Shown here: piece after piece, positions 21,301 to 29,912 of the stretch | How positions within the stretch are numbered: position 1 is the stretch's first letter | Layout of the letters: each line of letters opens with the position of its first letter | Source of the DNA: Malassezia japonica | Taxonomy: Eukaryota > Basidiomycota > Malasseziomycetes > Malasseziales > Malasseziaceae | Length of the DNA stretch: 64,000 nt | Assembly: GCF_029542785.1 (NCBI RefSeq) | Contig: NC_083375.1 | Coordinates: 62,001 to 126,000, forward strand | Reading direction: 5' to 3' | Made by a program: the position numbers and the translations under genes | Notes under the pieces: model-generated | The model's database searches: none | Told to the model about the DNA's origin: nothing | What the model saw: only the letters and a program-made list of their open reading frames with translations

Positions 21301-23850
21301 AGTGATCGGGCACACCTTGTTGGCCGTGCTGAGGTGCGACCAGTTGTTTGGACCACCCGGCGGATCGTATGGGACGAGTTGTTGACAGTCAAAATCGAGG
21401 CCGCGGTACTCATTCGCAAGCAACAGTTCGAAACCGAAAGCCACGGGGTTGCAGTACGAGAGCCAGCGCCACCAGACCACCATCGATCCACGCGGGATCA
21501 TATAGCCGGTATACAACGCGACATCTAGCACGGCAACACCACCAAACATGGTCGCGAGCGGCTCCGACTTGGTCGACGCGGCAATCATACGGAAGAACGA
21601 GGTCATACAGTAGGTGACCAAGCACGTCACACCAAAGTACGTGAAGAACTTGCTTGCGTCTCTGCTCAGATTGGTCATGAAGTACACGACAATGTCAAAG
21701 ATCAACAAGGAGATCATGCGGATAGGGAAGTCGAGGAGCGTGTTGCCGAGTGCGTCTGCCGAGGGGTGCAGCATCGCGAATCGCTTTTGGCGAATGACGA
21801 TTGGACGCTGTTCGTAACCAAGCGAGATTTCAGACATGGCAGTGAAACTGTTGTACAGCAATGAGAAGAAAAGAACACCACCACGCGAGAAGAATCCCGA
21901 GGTATCCTGCGGCATGTTGTAAAAAACGGAGCCGATAATGAGCGCTTGGAAGAGCGCAGCAAGCATTACCGTGATGTGCGTGCCCATGTCACCCCACGCG
22001 ACCTGCGCGCGGCGCTTCAGGGCAAGACGCACCTGCATGGGCCACGAAATGAGGTACTTGCTGTTCTTCCGTGTGTGGTCCGCACGTTCATCACGCGCCA
22101 GCTCGACGTACTTGTTCGCATTTTGCTTTGTCTGGCGGGTCATCATCATCGCGATGTAGTTTTCCACCTCGGCACGGTTTGCGCGCCCGACCGGCGAGTC
22201 GCGGAATGCCTGTGCTTGCTCATCCGGGTGGCGCGGCACCATGCCGTGGAAGTGGGGATTGAGGTTTTGGCCGCCAAAGTCGGTACACGCGACCAAGAAG
22301 TCGGCGGTGGTTTGGCGGTTAAGCGGCTCGAAACCGATCGAGCGGAAGTAGTCGACAGCGTACATCAGTGGGCCAAAGTAGACCATGCGGCCCTGGTTCA
22401 GCACGACGACCTTGTCAAAGAGCTGGGTGATGTTTTCACCCGCCTGGTAAATGCTCGCAATCGTTGTGCTGAGTGAGATGTTGGTCGAAATGCGCAGCGC
22501 CGTGACGAACTCGAGCGCGGTCGAAGAGTCGAGACCACGCGAGGAGTTGTCAAACATGGCGATCTTGGCGCGCGCTGCGAGCGTCTCGGCGATACTCACA
22601 CGCTTGCGCTCACCACCCGACACACCACGGATCATGTCGTTTCCGACCTTGGTGTTGTAGGTGTGGCGCAGACCAAGAATCGTCGCAAGCACCTCACGCG
22701 TGACGTCAACGTATTCCTTACGGGAGCCGTTTTCGTTCATCGTGATACGGTATTTGGCGTTCGGCGCACGCGTCGCAGTCGCAAATGTGAGCGTCTGTCC
22801 GACAGTGAGCGTCGGGAAGTGCACGTCGTCTTCGGGCGAGTACACAACGTCACCACGCAGCGGGCCATCGATGCTGCGGTGGTCGAGACCTTCGTAGAGG
22901 ACCGAGCCGTCGATGCTGCGGAAGCCGTCGCGGTACGAACACAGCGACTTGAGCAGCGACGTACATCCACTGCCCGGGCGACCGAGAACGAGAAGCATCT
23001 CACCGGGCTTGACGCATCCCTCAAAGTCTTGGATGATGGTCTTGATCGGGGGGTTCATCATGGCACGGATGCCCGAGACGATGCGCAGCGGCGACGTCAG
23101 CAGACTGCCAAACGTCTGGTTCAGCTCGACACCCGAGCCGACGCCGGTGACGGTCAGGTCACGGAAGGCAATGCCCATTGTACGGCGCAGGTTCCCGCGC
23201 TCGTCCGACGCCTGGTACATTTCACGCAAAAGACGGGCGAGGTCAAATTTGTTTTCCTCGTCAAAAGGATCAATGGTCAGTACTTCATCCTTCTTTTCGT
23301 CTTCCTCAGGGAGCACAGAGTGCTGCGGCGTCTGCAGGATACCCGTGATCGGTGCATTCGAGCGCCCCTTGGACAGGCGGCGCGAGAGCTCCTGCACACC
23401 TTGCGGATCAAGCGACTCGATCGGGACCGACTTGCGGCTCCGGCGGCGGCGGCTACTGCGGTGCTCGCGCGGTGTGTCCAGTGCGTCCTGGTCGAACATG
23501 CGGCTCGACGAACTATAGTATGCACGCGGCGTACCGTTGTCCTGGTAAGGCGTGTGTGTGTCGCGAGGCGACGAGTAGTATTGGGTAGGTGTGCGGAGCC
23601 TGTCCATGTCCGGGGAATAGGGGTCCTGCGTGTCAGAGTTGAGCAGATTCAGCGAGGACTGCCCCCCCATTGAGCGGCTCGAGCGGCGATCAACCAAACG
23701 CGGCCGTGTGGGCTGCGCCGCACGAGTGTCCAGCGGCATCATGGGAATCTCACCCAGGTGCCCTACTTCGGACATATTGGGGCGTTGACTAGCAGAATAT
23801 ATCTCCGGTGCTGGTTCCAGCCCTGCACCATTGCGAGCGTACGGCATCAT
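18349..23850 (-). CDS. PDR-type (ABCG) full-size ABC transporter, copy 1
   Basis: Single exon, 1833 residues, (NBD-TMD)x2 order. NBD1 has a degenerate Walker A GRPGSGCTSLLKSLC (~290), an intact signature VSGGERKRVSI (~412) and FDNSSRGLD, with Asn in place of the usual Walker B Asp. NBD2 has the canonical Walker A GESGAGKTTLLN (~1002), a degenerate signature LNVEQRKRLTI (~1112) and LLFLDEPTSGLD. This asymmetry is typical of fungal PDR/CDR pumps. Membrane domains span ~640-900 and ~1310-1640. The protein is some 300 residues longer than Pdr5/Cdr1. The excess is a disordered N-terminus and a ~190-residue C-terminal tail that is Ser/Pro/His-rich, then basic, then a poly-Asp run (DDDDDDDYDD). It is expected in the plasma membrane, exporting azoles, other xenobiotics or lipids. 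It lies tandem with copy 2 upstream. Confidence 0.95.
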   Translation of the reverse strand: MMPYARNGAGLEPAPEIYSASQRPNMSEVGHLGEIPMMPLDTRAAQPTRPRLVDRRSSRSMGGQSSLNLLNSDTQDPYSPDMDRLRTPTQYYSSPRDTHTPYQDNGTPRAYYSSSSRMFDQDALDTPREHRSSRRRRSRKSVPIESLDPQGVQELSRRLSKGRSNAPITGILQTPQHSVLPEEDEKKDEVLTIDPFDEENKFDLARLLREMYQASDERGNLRRTMGIAFRDLTVTGVGSGVELNQTFGSLLTSPLRIVSGIRAMMNPPIKTIIQDFEGCVKPGEMLLVLGRPGSGCTSLLKSLCSYRDGFRSIDGSVLYEGLDHRSIDGPLRGDVVYSPEDDVHFPTLTVGQTLTFATATRAPNAKYRITMNENGSRKEYVDVTREVLATILGLRHTYNTKVGNDMIRGVSGGERKRVSIAETLAARAKIAMFDNSSRGLDSSTALEFVTALRISTNISLSTTIASIYQAGENITQLFDKVVVLNQGRMVYFGPLMYAVDYFRSIGFEPLNRQTTADFLVACTDFGGQNLNPHFHGMVPRHPDEQAQAFRDSPVGRANRAEVENYIAMMMTRQTKQNANKYVELARDERADHTRKNSKYLISWPMQVRLALKRRAQVAWGDMGTHITVMLAALFQALIIGSVFYNMPQDTSGFFSRGGVLFFSLLYNSFTAMSEISLGYEQRPIVIRQKRFAMLHPSADALGNTLLDFPIRMISLLIFDIVVYFMTNLSRDASKFFTYFGVTCLVTYCMTSFFRMIAASTKSEPLATMFGGVAVLDVALYTGYMIPRGSMVVWWRWLSYCNPVAFGFELLLANEYRGLDFDCQQLVPYDPPGGPNNWSHLSTANKVCPITAAESGRMKVNGPQYLLLTYGFTWDNAVRNAMIVLGFWGFFVIMYLVTSEKQIDPAASGGTMLYNRATASKALTEAARNNDNEALGDQSEAQLAEARAQQHAADQTPHPGQLKVSESIFSWENINYDVMIKGNPRRLLNNVSGFVAPGKMTALMGESGAGKTTLLNVLAQRTNVGVVRGDFFVNGQPLPRSFQADTGYCQQQDVHLAQQTVREALQFSAMLRQPRETPKEDRLAYVETVIELLEMQSFSEALVGEVAEGLNVEQRKRLTIGVELAAKPSLLLFLDEPTSGLDAQAAWSVVRFLKKLANEGQAILCTIHQPSGELFNQFDRLLLLQKGGKTVYFGDTGENSMTLIKYFEDRSGVKCEENANPAEYILDVIGAGATATTKHNWHDLFLQSPEYVQLQQQLQQVHHNNRGVVAEDTTRSQREYAQPFMVQLIEVTKRAFISYWRNPLYLITKMILNVVSGLVVGSSFWAQGKEQNKIALQNRLFACFLALVASTSLSQHLQPEFIRFRSLFEVREKPSKLYTWPVMVLSALLVEIPWNFVGGTIYWIPWYFFIQFPSDPKRSAYSWGLYMLFQLYYCTFAQAMAAISPNAMIASILFSTFFSFVVVFCGVVQPPPLLPYFWRSWMFMLSPFTWIMEGILGNAIGGVDVLCRPEEMQVIIPPAGQTCDQYLDGFSSPQGDPRGGIGYYQQMQNGNCAYCQYRTGDEYLASVELNAANRFRDLGIILAYIVFNTALLFGLFYLFRIHKWSKSQKTTPKAGEGEVGPVPPPTMQFETPAMMFGPPHSIGLGLRSPDGPDSSQAHLVGNESTTQLMPQGPYLEHDGMKGGDVSLSSMHSPAHPAHPLDRSAGYDMSPSFDTPNLGHSQWATQPTASQQHLAIQPAAYEPVQDESLVPLEPVQKRRSGHKSSKSRRSSGKHRYSTHYSYRDSPSVGAHDGRGWGRTRGSTRSSRTMSGLSYYYNDDDDDDDYDDSRYTEARE
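18378..18415 (-). repeat. GTC/GTT triplet run coding poly-Asp in PDR copy 1 tail
   Basis: A run of GTC triplets read on the minus strand as GAC/GAT near the C-terminus of PDR copy 1. It is prone to slippage and so a candidate for length variation. Confidence 0.75.
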
Positions 23851-24569
23851 GAATGCGTACCCTGTGTCTGAACCGGGTCAGGAACCAAGCAAGAGCGACA
23901 AAACTTGGAGCGGTCGGTGCCCCTTGAACTCCGGTCGCACTCGGCCGGGCGTATTTCCACGGGGTTTTTTGGAGCAACACTAGAAGTTGTGCCTGCTGCA
24001 TGCATGCCGGCGTAAATTTCTTGATTGGTCCTTGAGGCCCGATTACCTCTTGGGCCGATTCTCTGACAGGACGGCGCGAGTCCAATATGCCCGATCGGGC
24101 TGGCGGCTGACATGACCTAGCGCCGTGCGTTCGGAGTCTGCTCGCGTAGGGGCAGGGGGGCTGCGCACGCGGTGGCCCGTGACAAATCCCTGGACACAGA
24201 GTAGGGACGAATAAGCGAACAAATAGCTCTCCAACGAATTGAATAGGTAGGGGGATGCGCACGGCAAAAAACTATGGAGTTGAGCAACGAAACTTGGGCT
24301 ATATAGGCACCTGACCGGCTGACCATCACCTACCTAAAAGGGGAAGTACGCACGCCGAGACCATGCCAAATGGGGATGGCAACGGGGGGATACTAGCGAG
24401 TATACTAGGGAATAGGAAGTGACATGAGCGTATCAAGGCATCATCGCACCAACCCACGGTGAGATAAGCATAGCAATTCGCGCAGGAACGCAATGCCGCA
24501 AAAATACGTAGCATACACAGACGAATGCGGTAAATTAGGCTGCCGAGGCAAGCAACAAACTATGAAACA
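23851..24569. promoter_or_regulatory. 719-bp spacer: PDR copy 2 3' end and PDR copy 1 promoter
   Basis: No coding sequence was found. It is the longest non-coding gap in the window. It contains a perfect 12-bp palindrome GCCCGATCGGGC (24089-24100), flanked by related words GCCCGATT (~24038) and GGGCCGATT (~24052). A CTATATAG TATA-like palindrome lies at ~24299. CCG/CGG triplets of the kind bound by Zn2Cys6 dimers are frequent. The palindromic cluster is ~190-250 bp upstream of the PDR copy 1 ATG. Confidence 0.5.
24089..24100. promoter_or_regulatory. Perfect 12-bp palindrome, candidate operator for PDR copy 1
   Basis: GCCCGATCGGGC reads identically on both strands and contains everted CCG/CGG triplets. 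It lies 239 bp upstream of the copy 1 start. The function is inferred from symmetry and position. Confidence 0.4.
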
Positions 24570-27500
24570 TTACGCAGACTCTTGAGCGGCCTTTTCGGCG
24601 TCGGCCACCTCACCCTTCTTGCCCTTGCTCTTTTTCTCCTTCGGAGGCTTGATCTTGTTTGACTTCCAGCGGTGCACGCGGAATATGTAGTACATGAAGA
24701 AGATCAGCGCGAAGTTGAAGGCGATGTAGGCACACAGAATACCCAGATCACGGAAGCGGTTGTCCGAGTTCATCTCAATCGACCGGAGGTAGTCCTCACC
24801 ACGGCGCATCGAGCAAACATCGCAGTTGCCGTCGGGACGCTGCACGTAGTAGCCCATCGAGTTGGGGTTGGGCGGCGTAACATCCAGGGGGTACGAAAAG
24901 GGCTGGAGGTAGGAATCGCACGACTGGCCAGGCGGGGGGATAACCATGTTGAGCTCCCTGGGCTCGCAAATCACGGGCTTGTCGTGCACCGCGTTGCCGA
25001 GCATACCCTCCACAATATAGGTGAAGGGCGACAGGGGGTACATCCACTTGCGCCAGAAGTAGGGCAGCTGCGGCGGCGGCTGCACCACACCACAGAACAC
25101 AATCACGAACGAGAAGAAGGTCGAGAAAAGGATCGAGGCGATCATCGCGTTCGGCGCAACCGTAGCGACAGCCTGGGCGAAACCACAGAAGTAGAGCTGG
25201 AAGAGCATGTACAGACCCCAGCTGTAGCCAGCACGGGTGCCCTCGTTACCAAAGCCGACCATGAAGTACCAGGGCACCCAGAAGAGCGTACCACCGAGGA
25301 TGTTCCACGGGATCTCGACAAGCGCACAACCAATCAGGAAAACGGGCCAGGAGTACAGCTTCGACGGGCGCTCACGCACCTCGAAGATGTTGCGGTACAC
25401 AAGGAAAACAGGCTGCAGCTGCTGGGAGAGCGAGGTTGACAAGACGAGCGACATGAACGTAGCGAAAAGCTTGTTCTGCAGCGCAGCTGAGCTGTACTTT
25501 TGGCCCTGGCCCCAGAAACTCGATCCGATAAAGAGACCACCAAAGATGTTGAGGAACAGCTTGGCACCAAGGTAGGTCGGGTCACGCCAGTAAGCAAGGA
25601 AGACACGGCGCGTAACGCGGCTCAGCTGCACCATGAAGGGCTGCGCGTACTCGCGGTTCATGCGCGCGGACTCCTCCTTGGAGATGCCCTGGTCGTTGTG
25701 CTTGAGAGCAGCAATGCGCTTGAGCTGCTCCTGCATCTCAGCGTACTGGGGGCTCTCGCGGTACAGTTGGTACCAGTCCTTATCAGTCGTCGCCGTCGCA
25801 CCGGCACCGATCACATCAAGCATATACTCGGCGGGGTTCGCGTTCTCCTCACACTTCACTCCGCTGCGCTCCTCAAAGTACTTGATCAGCGTCATGGAGT
25901 TCTCGCCCAGCTCGCCGAAGTATGCAGTCTTACCGCCCTTCTGCAGGAGCAGCAGACGGTCAAACTGGTTAAACAGCTCACCACTCGGCTGGTGGATCGT
26001 ACACAGGATCGCCTGGCCTTCGTTCGCCAGCTTCTTCAGGAAGCGCACAATCGACCACGCGGCCTGCGCATCCAGACCCGACGTAGGCTCGTCCAAGAAC
26101 AGCAGCAGACTCGGCTTCGCAGCAAGCTCCACACCAATCGTCAGACGCTTGCGCTGCTCGACATTCAGGCCCTCGGCCACCTCACCAACAAGCGCCTCGG
26201 AGAACGACTGCATCTCGAGCAGTTCAATGACCGTCTCGACGTATGCAAGACGGTCCTCCTTGGGCGTCTCGCGCGACTGGCGGAGCATCGCAGAGAATTG
26301 CAGCGCCTCGCGAACCGTCTGCTGCGCAAGATGCACATCCTGCTGCTGACAGTAGCCCGTGTCGGCCTGGAACGAACGCGGGAGGTCACGGCCGTTGACG
26401 AAGAAGTCACCGCCAACGACACCGACATCCGAGCGCTGCGCAAGCACGTTGAGCAGCGTCGTCTTACCGGCACCACTCTCACCCATCAGCGCGGTCATCT
26501 TGCCCGGGGCGACAAAGCCCGAGACGTCGTTGAGCAGACGGCGCGGGTTGCCCTTGATCATCACATCGAAGTTGACGTGCTCCCAGCTGAAGGTCTCGTC
26601 GGAAACGTCGAGCATGCCCTTGAACTTCTCGGACTGCTGCTTGTCGAGCGTCTCCGAGTCGACTGTCGAGTCGACAGGAATGGCGCTCTCGGCACGGGCC
26701 TCAGCTTCCTCGAGCTCCGAGCGGCTGATGGTGCCACGCTTGAACACCATCACACCACCCGACGCCGCGGGGTCCGTCTGGAACTCGGAGCCGATCATGT
26801 ACAGAATCAGGAAGAAGATCCAGAAACCGATAATGATACCAACGTTGCGGTGCGCACTCTCCCACTTGTAGCCGTACTGCGCGAAAGCGTAGTCGGAAGC
26901 GTTCAAGTTCAGCTGACCCGGCTTGGCACCGGCCACAGCACACACTTGGTTCTCCGGCTGAGCATCTGGGCGCGGCGGGAAAGTCTGGTTCGGGGTACAC
27001 TTCATGACCTTGCCGCGGTACTCGTTCGTCATTAGCACCTCGAAACCAAACGAGATGGGATTGCAGTACGAGAGCCAGCGCCACCAGATCACCATCGACG
27101 GGCGGGGAATGGCATAACCGGCGTACAGAGCGCAGTCAATAACCACAAGACCGGCGACCATCGTAGCAATAGCGACCGAGCGCGTGATCGACGTGACCAT
27201 GCGGAAGAAGGCAACCATCGTAAAGGTGATGAGCATCGTGGTGAAGTAGAAGATGAAGAACTTGCCTGCGTCGCGCGACAAGTTCGAAAGGAAGTACAAG
27301 ACCACAACAAACGCCGTCATACTCAGCGAGCGGACGGGAATGTCGAGGAGCGCGTTACCGATTGCATCTGCAGACGGGTGAAGCATACCGAAGCGCTGCT
27401 GGCGAATAACGACAGGGCGCTGCGCGTAGCTGTTCGGCACCTCGGCCATGGCGGAGAACGAGTTGTAGAGAAGCGCAAAGAAGATGACACCGCTGCGCGA

Positions 27501-29582
27501 GAAGAGCGCCGAGGTATTGTCCTGCATGTTGTAGTACACGGAACCGATAATCAAAGCCTGGAAAAGCGAGGCACAGGCCATGATGATGGCCGTGCCCGCA
27601 TCACCCCACGCAATCTGCGCACGACGCTTGATCGCGAGACGGACCTGCTGGGGCCACGAGAGCATGTAACGCGAGCCCTTGCGAGCGCGGCGCGTACGCT
27701 GCTCGCGCACGTCACTGACGTATTCGTTGCGGGACTCCTTCGAAGAGTGCTGCTGCATCTCCGCCATGTAGGCGTCGACCTCGGCGCGGTTCGCACGGCC
27801 GATCTCCGAGGCGCGGAAGGCAGCAGCCTGCTGCGCACCGCTGAGCGGGATCTCCTTAAAGTCCGGGTTGAGGCGACGACCGACGGGATCCGTGCAGCCG
27901 ACGAGGAAGTCGGACGTGGTCTGGCGCTCGTGCGGGAGGTAACCGATGGACTTGAAGTAGTCGGCGGCCTTGTGCATCGGGCCGAAGTAGGCGCAGTGGC
28001 CCTTGTTCAGCACGATGACCTTGTCGAAGAGGTTCGAGAGCGACTCACCGGCCTGGTAGATACTCGAGATGGTGGTCGTGTTGCCGACGTCGGTCGTGAT
28101 GCGCAGCGCCTGGATGAACTCGAGCGCGGTCGAAGAGTCGAGACCACGCGAGGAGTTGTCAAACATGATGATGCGCGCGTGCGATGCAAGCACCTCGCCG
28201 ATACTGACACGCTTGCGCTCACCACCCGAGACACCGCGGATCAGGTCGTTACCGACCTTGGTGTTGTAGGTGTGGCGCAGACCGAGCACGGTCGCGATCA
28301 CCTCGGTGACCATGCCAATGTAGCTGCGGCGCGAGTCCTTCGCGTCGCCCGTCACACGGAATTCCGAGCGCGGCGTGCGCGAGGCGGCGGCAAAGTCGAG
28401 CGTGTTCTTGACAGAGAGAGTACCAAAGTGCACGTCGTCTTCCGGCGCGTACACAACCTCACCACGCAGGGCGTGGTCGATGGCCTTGTGGTCAAAGCCC
28501 TCGTAGAGGACCTCGCCCTCGATGCTGCGGTAACCGTCGCGGTACGAGCAGAGCGACTTGAGCAGCGTCGTGCTACCGCTACCGGGGCGGCCAAGCACGA
28601 GAAGCATCTCACCCGGCTTGACGCAACCGTCGATGCCCTTGAGAATATGCTTGACGTCCTTCTTGAAAATGCCCTTGAAGTCGGTGATCATGCGTACGGG
28701 CGCCGAGAGGACGGAGCCGAGGGTGCTGTTGAACTTGGCGCCGATACCGTAGCCCGTCACGTTCAGGTTGCGGAAAGCAAGGCCCATCTGGCGCGGGTCC
28801 TTGCCGCGCTCGCGGCGGGCCTCGAGCTGCTCGCGCAGGAACTGTTCCAGGGAGAAGCGGTTCTCCGTGTCGAAAGGGTCGGCGGTGCCCCAAGACTGCT
28901 TCTCGGGGTCGCCCCCGTCAGCCTCCTCGCGCTGGAGCGTGCGCTCCGTGTCCGAAATGCGGTCCGAGAGCTCACGCGCGCCCTCCGGGTCGAGCGTGTC
29001 GAAAGGGATGCGCGACTGCACCTGGGACTCGGGCAAAAAGTCCACTGGGCGGTCGTGGTGCGCATCGACGAGCGGTGCGGTGTGCGAAGGGAGCGCCGGT
29101 GCGACGCCCTCGACGTGCGTCGTCTCGGGCGCGGCGCGGATCTCGGTGTCGGCCGGGATGCTGTAGGCGAGCGAGGTGTATCCGTTGTTTTCCGCCTCGC
29201 GCGTGCCGTCCGGGAGCTGGGTGACGTTCGAGGCGGCACCCTGCGTCGAGTACAGGTCGGAGAAGACGATAGGGGCGGGCAGATTGTGCGCGGCACGGGT
29301 CTCCGTCTCGAGCTGCTCACGCTCGGTGTTGTTCAGCGTGGGCTCGGCCTCGGTGTAGTGCGTGTCGTTGCTGTGAGCCGCAGTGTAGTGCGAGGTCGTG
29401 CTCTCAGCAGCCGGGAAGTTGTACGAGGTGTGCTCGGTGCTGTGCACCGCATCCTCATGCTCGGGCAAAACATTGCCCGAGACAATTGGGGGCGCAAGGT
29501 CCGAAGGCGCACTATGCGCCTCGCCCTCACGACGGGACGCGATTCCCGCGTCGGGAATCGCAGGCACGGGATGCTCAGACAT
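24570..29582 (-). CDS. PDR-type (ABCG) full-size ABC transporter, copy 2
   Basis: Single exon, 1670 residues, same (NBD-TMD)x2 plan as copy 1. NBD1 carries GRPGSGSTTLLKSLC (~331; Ser replaces the Cys of copy 1), VSGGERKRVSI and FDNSSRGLD. NBD2 carries GESGAGKTTLLN (~1032), LNVEQRKRLTI and LFLDEPTSGLD. The N-terminal ~200 residues are disordered, with His/Thr/Glu-rich repeats. The C-terminus is a short Lys-rich tail (KIKPPKEKKSKGKKGE) in place of the long tail of copy 1. NBD2 is almost identical to copy 1 at the DNA level (25930-26250 against 20288-20610), while NBD1 and the membrane domains are clearly diverged, as expected after gene conversion. The predicted role is plasma-membrane drug or lipid efflux. 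Confidence 0.95.
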   Translation of the reverse strand: MSEHPVPAIPDAGIASRREGEAHSAPSDLAPPIVSGNVLPEHEDAVHSTEHTSYNFPAAESTTSHYTAAHSNDTHYTEAEPTLNNTEREQLETETRAAHNLPAPIVFSDLYSTQGAASNVTQLPDGTREAENNGYTSLAYSIPADTEIRAAPETTHVEGVAPALPSHTAPLVDAHHDRPVDFLPESQVQSRIPFDTLDPEGARELSDRISDTERTLQREEADGGDPEKQSWGTADPFDTENRFSLEQFLREQLEARRERGKDPRQMGLAFRNLNVTGYGIGAKFNSTLGSVLSAPVRMITDFKGIFKKDVKHILKGIDGCVKPGEMLLVLGRPGSGSTTLLKSLCSYRDGYRSIEGEVLYEGFDHKAIDHALRGEVVYAPEDDVHFGTLSVKNTLDFAAASRTPRSEFRVTGDAKDSRRSYIGMVTEVIATVLGLRHTYNTKVGNDLIRGVSGGERKRVSIGEVLASHARIIMFDNSSRGLDSSTALEFIQALRITTDVGNTTTISSIYQAGESLSNLFDKVIVLNKGHCAYFGPMHKAADYFKSIGYLPHERQTTSDFLVGCTDPVGRRLNPDFKEIPLSGAQQAAAFRASEIGRANRAEVDAYMAEMQQHSSKESRNEYVSDVREQRTRRARKGSRYMLSWPQQVRLAIKRRAQIAWGDAGTAIIMACASLFQALIIGSVYYNMQDNTSALFSRSGVIFFALLYNSFSAMAEVPNSYAQRPVVIRQQRFGMLHPSADAIGNALLDIPVRSLSMTAFVVVLYFLSNLSRDAGKFFIFYFTTMLITFTMVAFFRMVTSITRSVAIATMVAGLVVIDCALYAGYAIPRPSMVIWWRWLSYCNPISFGFEVLMTNEYRGKVMKCTPNQTFPPRPDAQPENQVCAVAGAKPGQLNLNASDYAFAQYGYKWESAHRNVGIIIGFWIFFLILYMIGSEFQTDPAASGGVMVFKRGTISRSELEEAEARAESAIPVDSTVDSETLDKQQSEKFKGMLDVSDETFSWEHVNFDVMIKGNPRRLLNDVSGFVAPGKMTALMGESGAGKTTLLNVLAQRSDVGVVGGDFFVNGRDLPRSFQADTGYCQQQDVHLAQQTVREALQFSAMLRQSRETPKEDRLAYVETVIELLEMQSFSEALVGEVAEGLNVEQRKRLTIGVELAAKPSLLLFLDEPTSGLDAQAAWSIVRFLKKLANEGQAILCTIHQPSGELFNQFDRLLLLQKGGKTAYFGELGENSMTLIKYFEERSGVKCEENANPAEYMLDVIGAGATATTDKDWYQLYRESPQYAEMQEQLKRIAALKHNDQGISKEESARMNREYAQPFMVQLSRVTRRVFLAYWRDPTYLGAKLFLNIFGGLFIGSSFWGQGQKYSSAALQNKLFATFMSLVLSTSLSQQLQPVFLVYRNIFEVRERPSKLYSWPVFLIGCALVEIPWNILGGTLFWVPWYFMVGFGNEGTRAGYSWGLYMLFQLYFCGFAQAVATVAPNAMIASILFSTFFSFVIVFCGVVQPPPQLPYFWRKWMYPLSPFTYIVEGMLGNAVHDKPVICEPRELNMVIPPPGQSCDSYLQPFSYPLDVTPPNPNSMGYYVQRPDGNCDVCSMRRGEDYLRSIEMNSDNRFRDLGILCAYIAFNFALIFFMYYIFRVHRWKSNKIKPPKEKKSKGKKGEVADAEKAAQESA
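25930..26250 (-). repeat. NBD2 segment near-identical to PDR copy 1 (20288-20610)
   Basis: Reading the two stretches side by side I count only about four mismatches over ~290 bp, including silent sites. NBD1 and the membrane domains differ at many more positions. The pattern points to recent gene conversion between the tandem genes. Confidence 0.8.
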
Positions 29583-29912
29583 CTGTGCCAGAGAGAGGTG
29601 AAGAGTGTTTGGGAAGAGCCGCGCTTAAGAAGCGCGCCACAATCGACCAACAAAGGCCTAGGTCCGAGGAGATTAATTACAACCTCGGCAGCACCTCCTC
29701 GGACATGCACTACCTCCACGTTTGGGCCAACCAACGTAGGTTTTTTTCCTCGGTGCTCCGCGGAGGTGTTCCGGATAAACAAATGCGTGCAGCAGGCGCA
29801 CGAAAAGTAGGGCACAACACTGGAATTATTTGGCTCGGCCTGACAAGGGCGCGGCGGCTGCCAAGCGAACCACACGCAAGTCCGTGGAGGGCGCTGGGCG
29901 ATGACTAGATAG
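29583..29912 (-). promoter_or_regulatory. PDR copy 2 promoter region
   Basis: 330 bp between the CSM1 stop and the PDR copy 2 ATG, with no gene. It contains a perfect 9-bp inverted repeat TCCGAGGAG (29663-29671) / CTCCTCGGA (29695-29703), a further CCTCGG at 29683-29688, and a TCCGCGGA octamer at 29757-29764. These CCG/CGG arrangements are typical Zn2Cys6 targets. Confidence 0.55.
29757..29764. promoter_or_regulatory. TCCGCGGA, match to the yeast pleiotropic drug response element
   Basis: Exact match to the Pdr1/Pdr3 consensus palindrome of S. cerevisiae, 175 bp upstream of the PDR copy 2 start. Whether a Pdr1-like protein exists in this organism cannot be judged here. Confidence 0.5.

Noticed and set aside
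18658..21528. 956-codon open frame antisense to PDR copy 1
   Set aside because: Mirror of strong codon bias in a GC-rich gene; Arg/His/Leu-rich composition, no domain, and it lies wholly inside a well-supported gene.
23851..24569. Centromere, origin or hidden short-exon gene in the longest spacer
   Set aside because: No AT-rich core, no repeat array, and no donor/acceptor pairs of the local intron type that joined into a conserved protein.
27378..29810. 810-codon open frame antisense to PDR copy 2
   Set aside because: Shadow frame; its right end crosses the PDR promoter and CSM1 border without any family match.
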